Source: Selaginella tamariscina
Lineage: Eukaryota; Streptophyta; Lycopodiopsida; Selaginellales; Selaginellaceae
NCBI GenBank assembly: GCA_003024785.1
Contig: PUQB01000707.1
Coordinates: 1-64,000, forward strand
Direction of reading: 5' to 3'
Length of the DNA stretch: 64,000 nt
Below the pieces are notes generated by a model that saw only the letters and a list, made by a program, of their open reading frames with translations, had not been told where the DNA came from and ran no database searches. How positions within the stretch are numbered: position 1 is the first letter of the stretch; each line of letters opens with the position of its first letter. The position numbers were made by a program, and so were the translations under genes. This document shows positions 32,478 through 45,360 of this stretch, piece by piece.

Positions 32478-33376
32478 ATGTCCGAGCATGCTCTTCATGA
32501 GCAAGTTGCTGCCCTCTAGTAGCAACTTGACAACTCATCTGGAGAATGATCAGCTTCGACAGCATGCGAATTCTTCAGAGCCGAAGATCAGCATGCCCGA
32601 AAAGTTCGATGGTACCGATCGAAGTTCCGAGGTTTTCTCAATCAAGTTTGTCTATGGATCATGATGCAGCTGAGGCGCTACAGCACAGAACCCATTAAGG
32701 TTGGATTGATCGGGTCGCTGCTTTCTGGTTCTGCTCTTTCATGGTTTCAGCCTTGCTGGAGAACAATGATCCGATCCTTGGGAATTTTGACGAGTTTGTG
32801 GAACAGTTCACGGCGATGTTCAGTGACGTGGATCGTGAGAGTGCTGCCATCACCAAACTCCGTCAGCTTCACCAAGGGGGTATGTCGGTAGCAGAGTACG
32901 CATCGAAGTTTCAACTTCTTGCTTGTGATGTCACATGGGGAGATCGTGCTCTCGAGGTTTTCCGGTCGGGGTTGCAAGACGAGGTCAAAGACATGTTGCT
33001 GAATTTTGCAGTTCCAGAAACCCTCACCAGCATGATTGAGTTGGCAATTCGTTGTGACAACCGATTGATCGAGCGGAAACAAGAACGTCGGCATCCTTCT
33101 TTCTTCTTGGTGCCGTCTTCTTCCATTTCTGTAGTCCTTGTTCCCTCATCTGCTGATTCATCATCTTCCTCAGTAAAACCATCTCCGATGGAATTAGGGC
33201 GATCACGCCGAGGCAAGCTTTTTGCCAACGAATGTCAGAAGCGGATTCAGTACAAGCTTTGTTTGTACTGTGGGGACCCATACCACAAGTTGGAGAATTG
33301 TCATCGACGTCCAAAACAAGCTCGTGAAGTGGCTCTTGCTGTGCTATTGGGAAACGAGAAGGTCCAGCCCGAATAG
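32478..33376 (+). pseudogene. ChrE gag
   Basis: Starts MSEHALHEQVAAL and meets a stop at once (32517-32519). The main open part is 32741-33376. Blocks are 'SEPKISMPEKFDG', 'NFDEFVEQFTAMFSDVDRES', 'LRQLHQGGMSVAEYASKFQL', 'VKDMLLNFAVPETLTSMIEL', 'AIRCDNRLIERKQERR', a Ser/Val-rich linker and the CCHC knuckle CLYCGDPYHKLENC (33260-33301). Colinear with ChrD gag. Confidence 0.8.
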
Positions 33377-33469
33377 GAGCCGTCCAGTTGGATTGCCGTG
33401 GAACAACTCATGTTCCTGAAGGCTCTTCACTCATAACATCTTCCCTTCCTCATCTTGGATCCATTCCAT

Positions 33470-35284
33470 CCACGAAGGTGTGCAAGCCGTTCCATGTTCC
33501 GGTGCAGCTGAAGACACCAGAGGTGGAGTTCTCTGGTAAAGCTTTGGTGGATAGCGGAGCGAACGCAAAATTCATCGACAAGAATTTTGCTGTCAGGCAC
33601 GGATCCGTCTACATCCTTTGAAGATTCCTGGTTCTGTACGGGTCGTTGATGGACGAGATATCAAATCTGGAGCGGTAACAAATGACACGGAGTTCGTTGA
33701 GGTCGTTGCTTGTGGTGCTGTGTGCAACATCTCTTTCAGTGTTGTTTCTATTCTAGACTTTACGATTATCCTTGGCCGTGGATCGAGTTGGTGGATCCTA
33801 GTTGGAGAGAACGTTTCATGACAGTTTCCCAGCTGTTTTAACTCCAGCCACACTCTTTGATTCCGATCCTGTTCCAGTTCCTCCTCCACTTCGAGTCTCG
33901 CATATCACCTTGAAGCAGTTCAAGAAGATAGCCGACATGACATAGCATCCGTGTTTGCGATCAAAGTCTATCCCTACTCTGCTAAGGATGTTTCTGTTCC
34001 TCCTACCTTACCAAAGCAATATGCTGATTTCGTAGACGTCTTCGATAAAAGAAAGCTTCTACCTTGCCACCGCACCGTGAGTACGATGTCCTATCGATCT
34101 CGTTGAGGGTAAGCAAGCCGTCCTCCGGTCCATTTACGGTCTCTCACCAACAGAGTTGGAGACATTGAGGGAATACATTAAGGAGAATCTTGTCACCGGA
34201 TTTATCCGTCATTCACGATCACCGGCTGGTGCTCCAGTATTCTTTATTTCCAAAAGGATGGAAGTCTCCGGCTCGTGGTGGACTACCGAGATCTGAATAA
34301 GGTCACCATTCCAAACAAGTATCTTCTCCGCTTGTCTCCGACATGCTCAAACGTCTTTCTGGTGCCGGTACTTCACAAAGATTGATTTAAGAGGAGCGTA
34401 CAATCTCATCCGAATTCGAGAAGGGACGAGTGGAAAACAGCTTTCTGTACACGCTACGGACATTTCGAGTACGTAGTAATGCCGTTTGGCCTGACAAATG
34501 CACCTGCTGTGTTCCAACACATGGCTAATGATATTTTCCGGGACTTCTTGGATTTGTTTGTTATCATGTACCTAGACGACATTCTGATATTTTTCAAGAC
34601 TTGAGAAGAACACGAACGGCATGTATGGTTAGTCTTGGAGAGGCTCCGGAAGCACCACTTGTTTGCCAAGTTGGAGAAGTGCTCTTTCAGTCAGCAGTCT
34701 GTCGAGTTCCTGGGGTACATCATTTCAGCTGAAGGTGTTCACATGGATCCTGCAAAAGTCCGGACTGTATTGGAGTGGGAGAGACCATCAAATGTTCGTG
34801 ATGTTCGATGTTTCCTTGGGTTTTGCGAACTTCTATCGACGTTTCGTTCGGGACTTCTCCAAGATTGCATTGCCATTGACGAAGTTGACTGGCAAGGATG
34901 TTCCATTTGTCTGGTCCTCTGAGGCTGAGGAGGCGTTCGAGTTCCTAAAGAAGGCGTTCACCTCGGCACCTTTCTTATCCATCCTGACCCTACAAAGCCA
35001 TATTTTGTGGAAGCTGATGCCTTTGACTTCGCCATTGCTTTCCATTCTCGCAAGTTCACTGCACCTGAGATCAACTACGATGTCTACAACAAGGAGCTGC
35101 TGCGATCGTCGATGCCTTTGAGGAGTGGCGCAGATTCCTTGAAGGTTCCCCGCATGTAGTTAAGGTGTATTGTGATCACAAGAACCTCTAGTATTGGGCA
35201 ACAGCACGAGTTCTCAATCGACATCAGCACGATGGGCACAGTCTTTGTCCCGGTTCCGATACGAGATTATTCATCGTCCCGTTG
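33470..35284 (+). pseudogene. ChrE protease, RT and partial RNase H
   Basis: Protease: 'ALVDSGANAKFIDKNFAVRH' (33543-33602; DSG instead of DTG). RT: 'SIYGLSPTELETLREYIKEN', 'RHSRSPAGAPVFF', '[18 protein letters not shown]', the active box '[10 protein letters not shown]' near 34567-34596, then '[20 protein letters not shown]' and '[16 protein letters not shown]'. RNase H is reduced to 'YCDHKNL' and a few following residues before the truncation. Many frameshifts and stops. Confidence 0.8.
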
Positions 35285-36552
35285 CCTCCGTCGCAGGGCT
35301 GCCCTCTCCTGGGGTTGTCCTGGGCAAAGTTTCCTCCTTTGGGGGTACTCGTCAAACACTGGTTCTGCTTGTTAGTATGGGGGCTCTTCGTGGCCGTCAC
35401 TTTCACCTACGTCGAGAGGCGGAGGGCTTTCATCGTCTTGCCATCCGTCCCACTCTGCGCCGTAGGTTACTGTCGGCGAAGTTGCCCGTCCGAGTGCTGA
35501 TCATACCCGCATGCTGCCGTGCCTGGATTGTCATCCAGACGTGCTGCAGTTCCTTCATATTCTTCTTCGTCGTCAGCGGCGTGTGACTGCCTCTGCTGCT
35601 GGTGTGCCGAGTTTACCGCTGCTCGGAGATTCGGCCATGCGATGTTATCGTCATTTCCTCGGGTAGGTGAGGAGGGGCTGATTGCGGCAACCGAGGTGCC
35701 TCGCCGCCGTCCATCGATCTCCCTTTGGCCGACCCATCACATTCTCCTGGTCAACTGTTGCTTTGTCAATCTCTATTTGTTCGAATGAGTTAATCCTGGC
35801 TCTTCGTCGGGCCGCCACTCTACTTGCTACAGTGAACTCCATCTATGTGTACTATCTATCCCTCCGTGGTCGCCACAAATGGTCGTCGGGGACTCCGCAG
35901 GCCAGATGTGGTGCTGCTCAGGAAGCTGCAGTGGTCGTCAGGACGCTGCTAAAGGGCGTCCAACTCCAGGGTTCTGTCGGTACGCCGGCCTTACCTCAGG
36001 AGTAATGGGAAGTATTGGTTGGCCTCTACCCGGATGCCGCGAGGGTCCGTGTACAGGTGAGAGGGGAGTTCTACTGAGATGACTGGGCAAGAGGATTGCG
36101 GGACCCAGGAGTCGGCAAGCGAGGAACGCCCGCTAGTGGTGAGAATAGAAGGAAATGGGTATATATTGCCTGCTTGAGTACAACTATCTCTGACAGTGGA
36201 GTAATATAAGATGCAGACTTGACTCCCAAAAGACCCCGACCCACTACTAGCCTTCCGGCTTATATAGTGGTACCTACCACTAGTCCCTAGCTACAGGTGG
36301 CGCTCTCTCACTGGTCTGCCGCCTGGTGACAGAGTCCTACTTGTCACATTATGCGCCTTCCCCACACGTGCTGTCCTCGTACCCTGGGTAGTTGGTCTGG
36401 ACAATCGATCTTCGCCCGCTTACGCCGCCGCCTCACACCGATCGCCATCAGTCCGTACCTGAAAGTACCTCCCTTATCCAGCGTTTTGTCTAGCCACTTG
36501 TCCGCGCGATGGCGACTTGCCGAATGGCCGCAATGACGGGCACCGTCAACTA
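35285..36552 (-). mobile_element. GypA fragment: leader/gag edge plus 5' LTR
   Basis: 35285-35879 matches 3530-4090 of the GypA copy at the window start: the 'GGGGGTACTCGTCAAACAC' block, the 'CACTTTCACCTACGTCGAG' block and the 'GAGTTAATCCTGGCTCT' block. 35880-36552 is the LTR (TGGTCGTCGGGG to CCGTCAACTA). The left edge abuts truncated ChrE, so the two elements were joined by a deletion or a nested insertion whose other half is lost. Just outside the LTR on the minus strand is TGGCGACCACGGAGGGAT, a TGG-initiated candidate tRNA primer site. I cannot name the tRNA. Confidence 0.75.
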
Positions 36553-37015
36553 GATTGACACATCAAGAAGATCACCAATCCCTTGATAGTAATTTTATTG
36601 AGCAGGTTCGCTGAGCTCTCCAAATGCAGACTGGCCGGTATGCTGTATATCTCCTTCGGCTCCTTATTGCTCTTTACTTTCTTGCCTTTTGGATTAGCTT
36701 TCCCATGGCCTCTCTTTTTTGTTGACTGCCTCCTCCAAGTCATCCTCACTAAAAGAAAAAGAGCTTCAACTGCATTTGTCATCTGCACTTGTTCTTTCAA
36801 GACTACAACCTCAGCAAATGAAGAAGGAGGCAAGCTGCGACGAGCTCTCCAAGAAAGCTATAATGGTTGATGGAGGCTGCTCCTGCTCAGCTTGTACTAC
36901 TTGAGGCTGAGTCACTGGAGGATCCTCCTTTGCTAACATCAGATGGTTCTCCTCTCTTTCCTCGCTTGTGCTTCAATATCTTCTTCTCTTCCCGTGGCTC
37001 TTCATCAGGCACAGC
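36553..37015 (-). other. MULE remnant, unrecognised coding-like stretch
   Basis: The minus strand reads 'PDEEPREEKKILKHKRGKRG' and 'SKGGSSSDSASSSTS' (37010-36900), a highly charged, low-complexity segment, and a second lysine-rich open stretch at 36833-36546. This could be part of the divergent MULE genes or a linker of another lost element. It is cut by ChrB2 at 37016. Confidence 0.35.
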
Positions 37016-37983
37016 TGTCAGAGTTTTTACCTGGTGCCACAAAGGCGGCTTGCCAGTGCCAACCCTGGAATCCCCTCTCTGGAAACCCCACGGAATCTGG
37101 TAAAGTAACCCGTATTAGGAACCCAACCCTTAGGAATAAAACCCTAACTGACCAAGTTCATGAACGAGACTCACCTTGTGAATCAGGATGCACGGACTGG
37201 CCGAGTTATAAGTGTTGTTCCTAGCTTGGCGTGGTTGAGGCGGCCGGAGCAAGGCCTCAACCACTAGTTCTGTGGAACGTGAACTCGGGCAATACCTTTG
37301 AGCTTGCGAGCAGGTTTTCGGACCAAGGAATCTGGCTAACTCCTTGGAAGTGACGTGCCCTTGTCTCAAAGGCAAGATCCTGCCAACGATAAGGATAGTC
37401 TAACCCTAGGGTGGTTGTACCCCTATCGTGTGGAAGTTTGGGTGGCACAACAGAGGGTTGCACCTTGAACAACACAAGCTTAGCTTGCACCGGTAGGAGG
37501 TTAACGAGCTCTCTTTGAACCCAGGAAGCCTCACTACATACACTCTACCTTATTTATGTGACGGACCCCCCCCCCTGTTTACCTAAATGAGTAAGTGGGC
37601 TGGCACAAAAATGCCAGCCCTTAGAGAAATGGTTTGTCCTAACCTAACCCTAAACCTAACCCCTAGGGGGGGGGGTATTAGGGCGTGGGGTTAGGGCAAC
37701 CCTAGGGTTAGGTCAACTCTAGGGGTGTCCCTAACCCTGTTGACAAGCTATATTTAACGGAAAACCTACGTCAAACCGGGGAAGAGTTTCCTAGAAGGTA
37801 AGTTCTAGCTTCACCTAGAGTTTCCTGCAAATACCTAATGACACCCGGCTGGACCATCACCAGATACCCAAGTGCACTAAGTGGGCTTGTTTCCTACTAC
37901 ATCTAGGGTTCGTCACACAACTCGGTAGGTAACAACAGTCAAACCCCAAAGTAAAGGGTTGAGTCATAGTAAAAACTATGACA
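37016..37983 (-). repeat. ChrB2 3' LTR
   Basis: 968 bp, TGTCAGAG at the left and AACTATGACA at the right on the plus strand. Contains the telomere-like block (about 37635-37735) and the C-run at about 37566-37578. Confidence 0.9.
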
Positions 37984-38399
37984 CACTCCCCGCCTTTGAA
38001 AATGTCAATGTCCTCGTTGACGTCTAACTCCAAGACTAGATAATGTTAGAGAAAACTAACCAACTAACATATCACTCTATGCGGAGTCAGCCAAAAGTTC
38101 ACAAGTTTTTATTACCCCCTTGCATTACGCGAAGCCAAGTACATCAGAACCGTCGTTCACCGAGTCGTAGACCCAGTTGCCGGAGGCACCACCTGCGACA
38201 TGAAGTCACCTGGAGACCTTTTGCACGTCTGCAAAGTCTGTCACCCGACGCACACAACACAGTGGTTAATTTCTTTACGTAACTAGAATTTATATTGGAG
38301 GCCTCTAGTTAGTGTTGTTGCCGGCCCCTTGGTTAATAAGAAATAAAGGTTCACTTTATTTCTGATCATCATTACCAACAGTTTGAGACCTCGTCTCAA

Positions 38400-41229
38400 A
38401 CTCATTTACTACCTCCATCGCGTTCTGCAGATTCTCCAATGGTTCCCATGCGACTCGCATGCCGGGTAACCTTTCCACTTAACAAGATATTCACGTTTAC
38501 GTTTTCGTCGTCCATGAATGTTCCTCCCCTTTAATATCGCCTCAACTTCAAAATTCTTTTTCCTCACCAACTAATTCTGGCGGCGGACGTAAACTACGAA
38601 TATCTACCCGGATGTTTCTCATCCTTGTGGAATGGCTCGAGTAAACTGACATGAAACACATTGTGTATTCCTTCCAACTCTGGAGGAAGATCTAACCCAT
38701 AAGCCACTTTCCCTACTTGCTTCACCACCTTGTATGGACCTATGTAGTGCATAGAAACTTCCTCGAAAGAGTCGTTGGAACCCTCAAGTTTTTGGTACTC
38801 AACAATACCATATCCCCAACCTGATACTCTACATCTCGTCGATGTTTATCGTACTGCTGACGATACCTTTCCTGTGCTGCAGCCATCGCTTGACGAGCAG
38901 CTTCCCATGTTCGATACAATTGTCCCGTGAACTCTGCTACAGATGGAACTCGATTGCTATCGTCTTTCGGTAACACCATACTCTGAGGAATACCACCCTT
39001 ATTCCCAGTTAACACTTCCATCGGGCTACATCCGATTGCGTGTGCTTGAGTTATTGTAACATATCTCAGCCATATCTAAGTGTTCAGTCCAATCAAGTTG
39101 ATCACCTTGAACATAGCATCTGAGATAGTCCTCGACTTGTTGGTTTACCCTCTCCGTCTGACCATCCGTTGTGGATGATAAGCCGTACTAAACCTCAGCA
39201 TCGTCCCAAATTGCTTGAGCAACGTTCCCCAAAACTTGCCAGTAAATCGAGGATCCCGGTCTGAGATCATCGTTTCCGGTAGCCCTCGCACTCTTTACGA
39301 CTTCGTGGAAGAACAACTTTGCTACTTGTTTTGCATTTACCGTCTCTACAAGTTGGAATGAAATGAGCAACCTTTTGAAAATCGATCGACCACCACCATA
39401 AGAGCATTGAAACCACAAGATTTTGGCAATCCCATGATAAAGTCCAAAGTAACACTTTGAAATGGCCGCTCTGGAATCGTGTATACATTGTAACTTCCCA
39501 GCTCGTTTTTTGCGAACGACTTTTCACTTGTTGACATGTGGGGCATGTCTTGACATACCTGGCAACAATCGTCTATCATACCGGCCAATAGAATCCCTGT
39601 TTCAACAAAGCCAACGTCTTGTGCCTTCCACCATGCCATGCCAAAGGAACGTCGTGATGCTCTCTTAATAGCCCTCTCCCTCCATGTCCTTCTGGAACAT
39701 AGAGTCTCTTTTCTTTATAATAAAGAATTCCATCTCGTACTGCAAAATGGGCCTGTTGAGTGCATCCATTCGACTTTCTATTCCTGCTGGAATATTACCA
39801 TCTCTTCGTAATTGATGAACTTGTTTCCTCTTTGCCACCAGGTTCAAAGCTTCCTTGGCAAACTTGTCCTGAGGATACGCCGTCACAAATTCATCCACCA
39901 AAGTTGACGGGTGCTGACATAATACGAAGATGACCCTTTCTACTGAGTGCATCAGCTACCACATTGTCCTTTCCCGCCTTATGTTCTGATTTCAGGCTGA
40001 AATCGTGCCAACTTCTGCTGCCACCTAGCATACTTTGGTGATAGCTTCGGTGCGTTTCAAAATATCTTAGAGTTACACTATCTATCCAAACCACAGTGCC
40101 ATGACTTGGAAGATAATGACGCAATCTCCAAGGAAGCAACAATAGCATACATCTCCTTTTCGTGGGTAGGCCATCGAGTTTGCGCGGCATCTAACTTCTT
40201 CGAGAAAAAGGACACTGGATGTCCTTTCTGTTGCAATACACCACCAATTGCAAAGTCGGAAGCGTCACATTCTACTTCAAAGGGATCTTCAAAGATGGGC
40301 AACTGCAAAACTGGCTCAGAAGAGATAGCCTCTTTGAGTTTGACGAATGCACGTTGGCACTCTGGAGTCCAATGCCATGGAATGTTTTCGTAAGATCTGT
40401 CAATGGGGCCGCTATTTCTGAGTAACCCTTTATGAATCTTCGGTAATACCCTGTCAGACCAAGAAATGATCTAACTTCATGCACGTCTTTTAAGGTCATC
40501 CACTCAGTAATAGCTTGAATTTTCTTTGGGTCCATGGCAACCTCCCCACCTGAGATCAAGTGTCCCAAGAAATCTATCTTGGTTTGACCAAATGCGCACT
40601 TGCTTTCTTTAGCATACAACTGGTTCTCTCTCAACCTCTGAAACACTTTTTCTAAGTGTTCCACATGTTCTTCAATTGTCGAACTGAAAACCAGAATGTC
40701 ATCAATATACACCACCACGAACTCGTCTAGATAGTCTCTAAACACATCATCCATCATTGTGCAAAAAGTTGCTGGAGCATTGCACAACCCGAATGGCAAG
40801 ACTAGAAACTCAAATGATCCATAACGCGTTCGAAAAGCGGTCTTCTCAATGTCATTCTCTGCTACCCGAATCTGATGGTACCCAGACCTCAAGTCTATTC
40901 TTGAAAAGTACTTTGCTTTTGATAGTCTATCAAACAAGTCGTCCACTCGCGGAAGAGGATACTTTTTTGATAGTTATCGCGTTCAGTGCTCGATAGTCCA
41001 CACACATTCGCATCGTACCATCCTTTTTCATTACAAACAAGATCGGTGCACCATATGGTGATCGACTAGGTCGAATGTGTCCTCGACCAACCAATTCCGT
41101 CAGCTGTCTCTTCAATTCAATCAACTCTTGAGGATTTAACCGATATGGGGCTCTTGCCGGTGGAGACGAACCCGGCAAAACCTCTATTCTGTGGTCCACA
41201 GCTCGACGTGGAGGTAACTCAGGCGGCAA
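38400..41229 (-). pseudogene. ChrB2 pol
   Basis: On the minus strand: RT from '[20 protein letters not shown]' (41229) with '[20 protein letters not shown]'; '[20 protein letters not shown]', '[19 protein letters not shown]' (catalytic YIDD) in the open 224-codon stretch 40946-40272; RNase H '[18 protein letters not shown]' (about 40280); integrase pieces '[20 protein letters not shown]' (39460-39400) and tail 'YQVGDMVLLSTKNLRV' (38830-38790); chromodomain region about 38600-38400, more degraded than in ChrB1. RT is in better condition than in ChrB1. Confidence 0.85.
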
Positions 41230-41237
41230 ATCTTCTT

Positions 41238-43090
41238 CTATCTTCCGGTAAACACATCCCTAAACATGTTCAAGACTTCCAAAATAGGTTCGGGAACATG
41301 TTCTTGACCATCTCCTATTTTGACTTCACCAGTATCCAAAACCATTGCAAGAAACACACGTTCCCGATGTCTAACTGCTTTACGCAACTGAGTCAAGGTA
41401 AGGAACATAGGATTCCAATCCCTATCAGTTAGCGTTTCCATTCTGAGCGTCGTTTTTCTAATGGCTTCTTTATCTGCTGCAAGCGTGATTCGATTATCTC
41501 CGGAACCCCTCATTTCGATTACATGTTTATGGAACCATTCCATACCCAGAACAAAGTCAAACCCCGTCATATTCAAGACAACTAAGTCTAGCTTAGCCTT
41601 CCAATCTTTGATTTGGACAGGAACTGCCCTTGCTATATTATTAGTATTTTGAGAACCTTTGCCAAAATTGATCTTTATTTCACACATCTTTATTACATCC
41701 AAATTCAATCGACGAGCTAGACTAGTCGATATGAAGTTGTATGTTGCTCCAGTATCGATCATCATTCGGACTCGGTCCCCTCGTATCCTTCCTGTCAAAT
41801 ATAGCAAAGGGTCAGTTTTGTCTTGAATAGCGAATAAGGCAGGTTGTGTCTGGCACAACATTACCTCTTCTGACTCATCTTCCGGATCTTCAAGCGTTTC
41901 TGGTTCAGCAACTTCCTCTTCTACCATCGCCTTGAAATGTCCTGATTGTTGTGAGGGTGCCGGACACTCTTTAGCAAAATGACCAGGCTTGTTACAATTA
42001 TAACATTTCACGACCCCGCCTGCGGAACGCGGGGGAGCAGACTTTGGAGCCGATCCTTTGGTCTGCTGAGGAGGTGGTAACGCCAATGGTTTCCGAAATC
42101 CGGTGGGTCTTGATGTGTCCGAAAACTTGGAACTACCGACAAAGGGACTTGCACTTCGAATTGATGGTGATTGATGGTTCCTATCAAACCTTCTGAACCC
42201 AGACTTTGGAGGAAACCTCCTTGGATTTAGGTTTTGCTTCCTCCCCTTTGTACAAGTCTTCTAACGACATGCCATAAGCAACCTTTTGAGCTGCCTCTTG
42301 ACATTCCCGATAGCTTGTGGCTTGTACCTTAAGATCTCCCTTCGCGTTTTCTCATTCAAGCTAGCCATGAAGCAACTTCGAGCTTCATCATCGCTCATAT
42401 TTGGCACCAATCGCCGTACACTTTCGAATCGATAAACGTGGTCCATAGGACTTCCCCGAACTCCCTGTTGACAAAGTGCCAGGTCAGCACGCAATCGCAA
42501 ACCGAGATCATCCGGCATATACTGCTTTTTGATCTCCTTTTCATGTGCTTCCAGCTGTTTCGGTATCCACGTTCACCTTCAACAATTCGCCACCAAGTCT
42601 TAGCTTCTTCTTTAAGAAACTGCTTAGCACATGCAACCTTTTCTGTCTTTCTCACGGAAGCAGCCTCGAAATAGCTTTCCATATCATACAACCAGTCATC
42701 CAAAACCTTGTAATCCTTTGAACCCATGAAATTCGAAGGCTTTACCGGTTTGAATTTACTGGGACCTCCACCAACTACTTCCGTCGAAGAATCTGATTCA
42801 GAGGAACCTGACTCTGAGTCATGCTTCTTCTTCTTTTTCCGTGTGTCTGGTTGCGGAACGTCTGGCACTGCCGTATTCGTTGGAATCCGAACGGCAACAT
42901 TATCGATTCTGTCATTCAATCCCAAGACATCCCCTCGAAGTTCGTTTAGGGCATCCATCATTATTTCACGCCAACCAGGTCGCTGCCTAGCCCTAGGGGG
43001 TCGACCTGGATCAGCTTCATCCATCTCCTCATTTTGAGCCTCTGCGACAGCCCTCTCTGCCTCAGGCTCCGGTTGCTTTCTTTTGCTCAT
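41238..43090 (-). pseudogene. ChrB2 gag and protease
   Basis: Start at 43090 (MSKRKQPEPEAERAVAEAQN). The first open part runs through the Ser-rich acidic linker and 'VLDDWLYDMESYFEAA' to a frameshift near 42540. The second, 42086-41238 (282 codons), has the CCHC knuckle CYNCNKPGHFAKEC, 'MMIDTGATYNFIS' and the protease end 'FVLGMEWFHKH', and reads on toward RT without the stop seen in ChrB1. Confidence 0.85.
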
Positions 43091-43416
43091 CGTATTGAAC
43101 CCTATTTCAACACTCGGAGAATATGCTCGGAATATTCCCAATGTTAAGTTGGAAACACCCTGCACAGGTTGTACACCCACACACATCAGCTTGAACTAGC
43201 ATAAGACTTTCGGACATACCTAGAATCTCACGCCGACTCACTGAGCAAGTGTTCTCCGAAGTTTGACAACTCACAGGATCAAACTCTCTGCGCAGAATAC
43301 AGACATGTTAACCAAAGCGATAGAGTAGATCAAGAATTTAGAGTTATCTAAACATTGAAACACTCTATGACTTAAGGTAGTCCTACTGACCGCAGAGAAC
43401 TTGCTCCGATACCAAT

Positions 43417-44380
43417 TGTCAGAGTTTTTACCTGGTGCCACAAAGGCGGCTTGCCAGGTGCCAACCCTGGAATCCCCTCTCTGGAAACCCCACGGAATCT
43501 GGTAAAGTAACCCGTATTAGGAACCCAACCCTTAGGAACTAAAACCCTAACTGACCAAGTCCACGAACGAGACTCACCTTGTGAATCAGGATGCACGGAC
43601 TGGCCGAGTTATAGGTGTTGTTCCTAGCTTGGCGTGGTTGAGGCGGCCGGAGCAAGGCCTCAACCACTAGTTCTGCGGAACGTGAACTCGGGCAATACCT
43701 TTGAGCTTGCGAGCAGGTTTTCGGACCAAGGAATCTGGCTAACTCCTTGGAAGTGACGTGCCCTTGTCTCAAAGGCAAGATCCTGCCAACGATAAGGATA
43801 GTCTAACCCTAGGGTGGGTTGTACCCCTGTCGTGTGGAAGTTTGGGCGGCACAACAGAGGGTTGCACCTTGACGACACAAGCTTAGCTTGCACCGGTAGG
43901 AGGTTAACGAGCTCTCTTTTGAACCCAGGAAGCCTCACTACATATACTCTACCTTATTTATGTGACGGACCCCCCCCCCCCTGTTTACCTAATGAGTAAG
44001 TGGGCTGGCACAAAATGCCAGCCCTTAGAGAAAATGGTTGTCCTAACCTAACCCTAAACCTAACCCCTAGGGGGGGTATTAGGCGTGGGGTTAGGGCAAC
44101 CCTAGGGTTAGGTCAACCCTAGGGGTGTCCCTAACCCTTGACAAGCTATATTTAACGAAAAACCTACGTCAAACCGGGGGAGAGTTTCTAGAAGGTAAGT
44201 TCTAGCTTCACCTAGAGTTTCCTGCAAATACCTAATGACACCCGGCCGGACCATCACCAGATACCCAAGTGCACTAAGTGGGCCTGTTTCCTACTACATC
44301 TAGGGTTCGTCACACAACTCGGTAGGTAACAACAGTCAAACCCCAAAGTAAAGGGTTGAGTCATAGTAAAAACTATGACA
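43417..44380 (-). repeat. ChrB2 5' LTR
   Basis: 964 bp, same ends as the 3' LTR. Telomere-like block about 44035-44135. The two ChrB2 LTRs differ mainly by small indels in homopolymers. Confidence 0.9.
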
Positions 44381-44517
44381 CAAGCTCTTATAGACGTTTT
44401 GAAGCTCTCATCATTTTGTAGACTTTGGAAAACAAACACACAAGTCAATTGATTCGGGAAGAAAAGAAAAAACAAACACCAAAGTCGACTAACCTTATGG
44501 CTGCCAACTGAGGCTAG

Positions 44518-45360
44518 ATGGTGCCGACCCTCTCGGAGCCAAATGAGTTTCTAGAGCGTGAGGAGTTTGCGCGTCGAATGATATGGAGGTAAGCTTTCAT
44601 TCCAGCATTGCTACTGACTAACTTTGTGTTATAGGTTCATACTAGTGAAGAAAATGGCTCCGTCTCAGATGATGAAGCTGTGGATAGATCATATTAGCGA
44701 GCCTCACATGTGGTCGAAGAGCAAAGGAGCTCTAACACCATTTGAACGTGAGCATGTTCCATTTTGGCTCAATTGTCCTTCGCAGCAACCACCGGCTTGG
44801 GAGAGCTCACTGTTCGATGTCCATGCCAATGATCTTCCAGCGATTGTTTGGGAGCCGGACAAAGTAGAGGCTATTAAGAAGAGCAAGATGAAGAAGATGG
44901 TGCGGAAGACATCTACACCTACAAAGGCATCAGGAGTGGGACCAAGCTCTTCCATGGCACCTCCGCCGGCAATTGACTTTACACTCAATGAGGTGCAGCC
45001 ACTTGTAGTTGGTTTGGACATCAAGGATGACCTAATGACCTTCATCCCGACACTAGCTGCATCTCGTGGATCCTACGACCTACCTGTGTGCGATATGGAG
45101 GAGATGAGCAAGTCTTTCTTCAAGCCGGGTGCTTCCCAGACAGAGGTGTACACCAAGCTCCGACAACAGGTTAACAAACTACACACGACTGAATCACAAA
45201 TGCTATTCCAAGAAGTGGCAAGTGAATACGGATTCAACCTTGTTATCCTCGACTTGCTGAATGAGCTTGTATATGGAGGTGCTAGCATCAACAAGGACAT
45301 TGTGGAGCTAAATCCAGTGAAGTTTGAGGAGGCCTTGCAATTCAGTGGAATGCACTTGGC
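44518..45360 (+). pseudogene. Second gene of the MULE, 5' part, interrupted by ChrD3
   Basis: Two exons: 44518-44588 (MVPTLSEPNEFLEREEFARR..) and 44635 onward, separated by a 46-bp intron with a good donor (AG|GTAAGC), a branch-like TGACTAAC and acceptor TTATAG. Phase is kept (AG+G). The frame then stays open for over 240 codons to the ChrD3 insertion. Composition: 'GALTPFEREHVPFWLN', a Lys-rich 'EAIKKSKMKKMVRK', a Ser/Pro linker, then 'LTFIP'-like and 'YGFNLVILDLLNELVYGG' helical parts. I do not recognise the family. It is transcribed away from the transposase, inside the bracketed MULE, so an accessory transposon protein or a captured host gene are both possible. It reads on after the insert at 49605. 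Confidence 0.45.

Larger units (their letters stand above)
32080..35284 (+). mobile_element. ChrE: 3'-truncated chromovirus related to ChrD
   Basis: The 5' LTR ends at 32317 (GGTCGTGACA). Its start is not certain, as no clear TG end is seen; the TATA box TATATAAA is at about 32156-32163. The gag start ATG is at 32478 after a long pyrimidine tract. Gag, protease and RT follow, and RNase H breaks off at about 35284, where GypA sequence begins. Integrase, chromodomain and the 3' LTR are missing. The gag block 'SEPKISMPEKF' and the zinc knuckle CLYCGDPYHKLENC tie it to the ChrD family, but the protein sequences are clearly diverged. Confidence 0.8.
37016..44380 (-). mobile_element. ChrB2: second full-length copy of the ChrB chromovirus
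   Basis: Reverse orientation. 3' LTR 37016-37983, 5' LTR 43417-44380, primer site TGGTATCGGAGCAAG adjoining 43416, and polypurine tract next to 37984. The coding content is the same as in ChrB1. The flanks ACAGC (37011-37015) and CAAGC (44381-44385) are similar but not an exact target duplication. Its frame breaks differ from ChrB1, so the two copies decayed independently: here gag to protease is open in 43090-42400 and 42086-41238, and RT in 40946-40272. Confidence 0.95.

Noticed and set aside
37011-44385. Exact target duplication for ChrB2
   Set aside because: ACAGC against CAAGC. The ends of the element are clear but the duplication is not exact.
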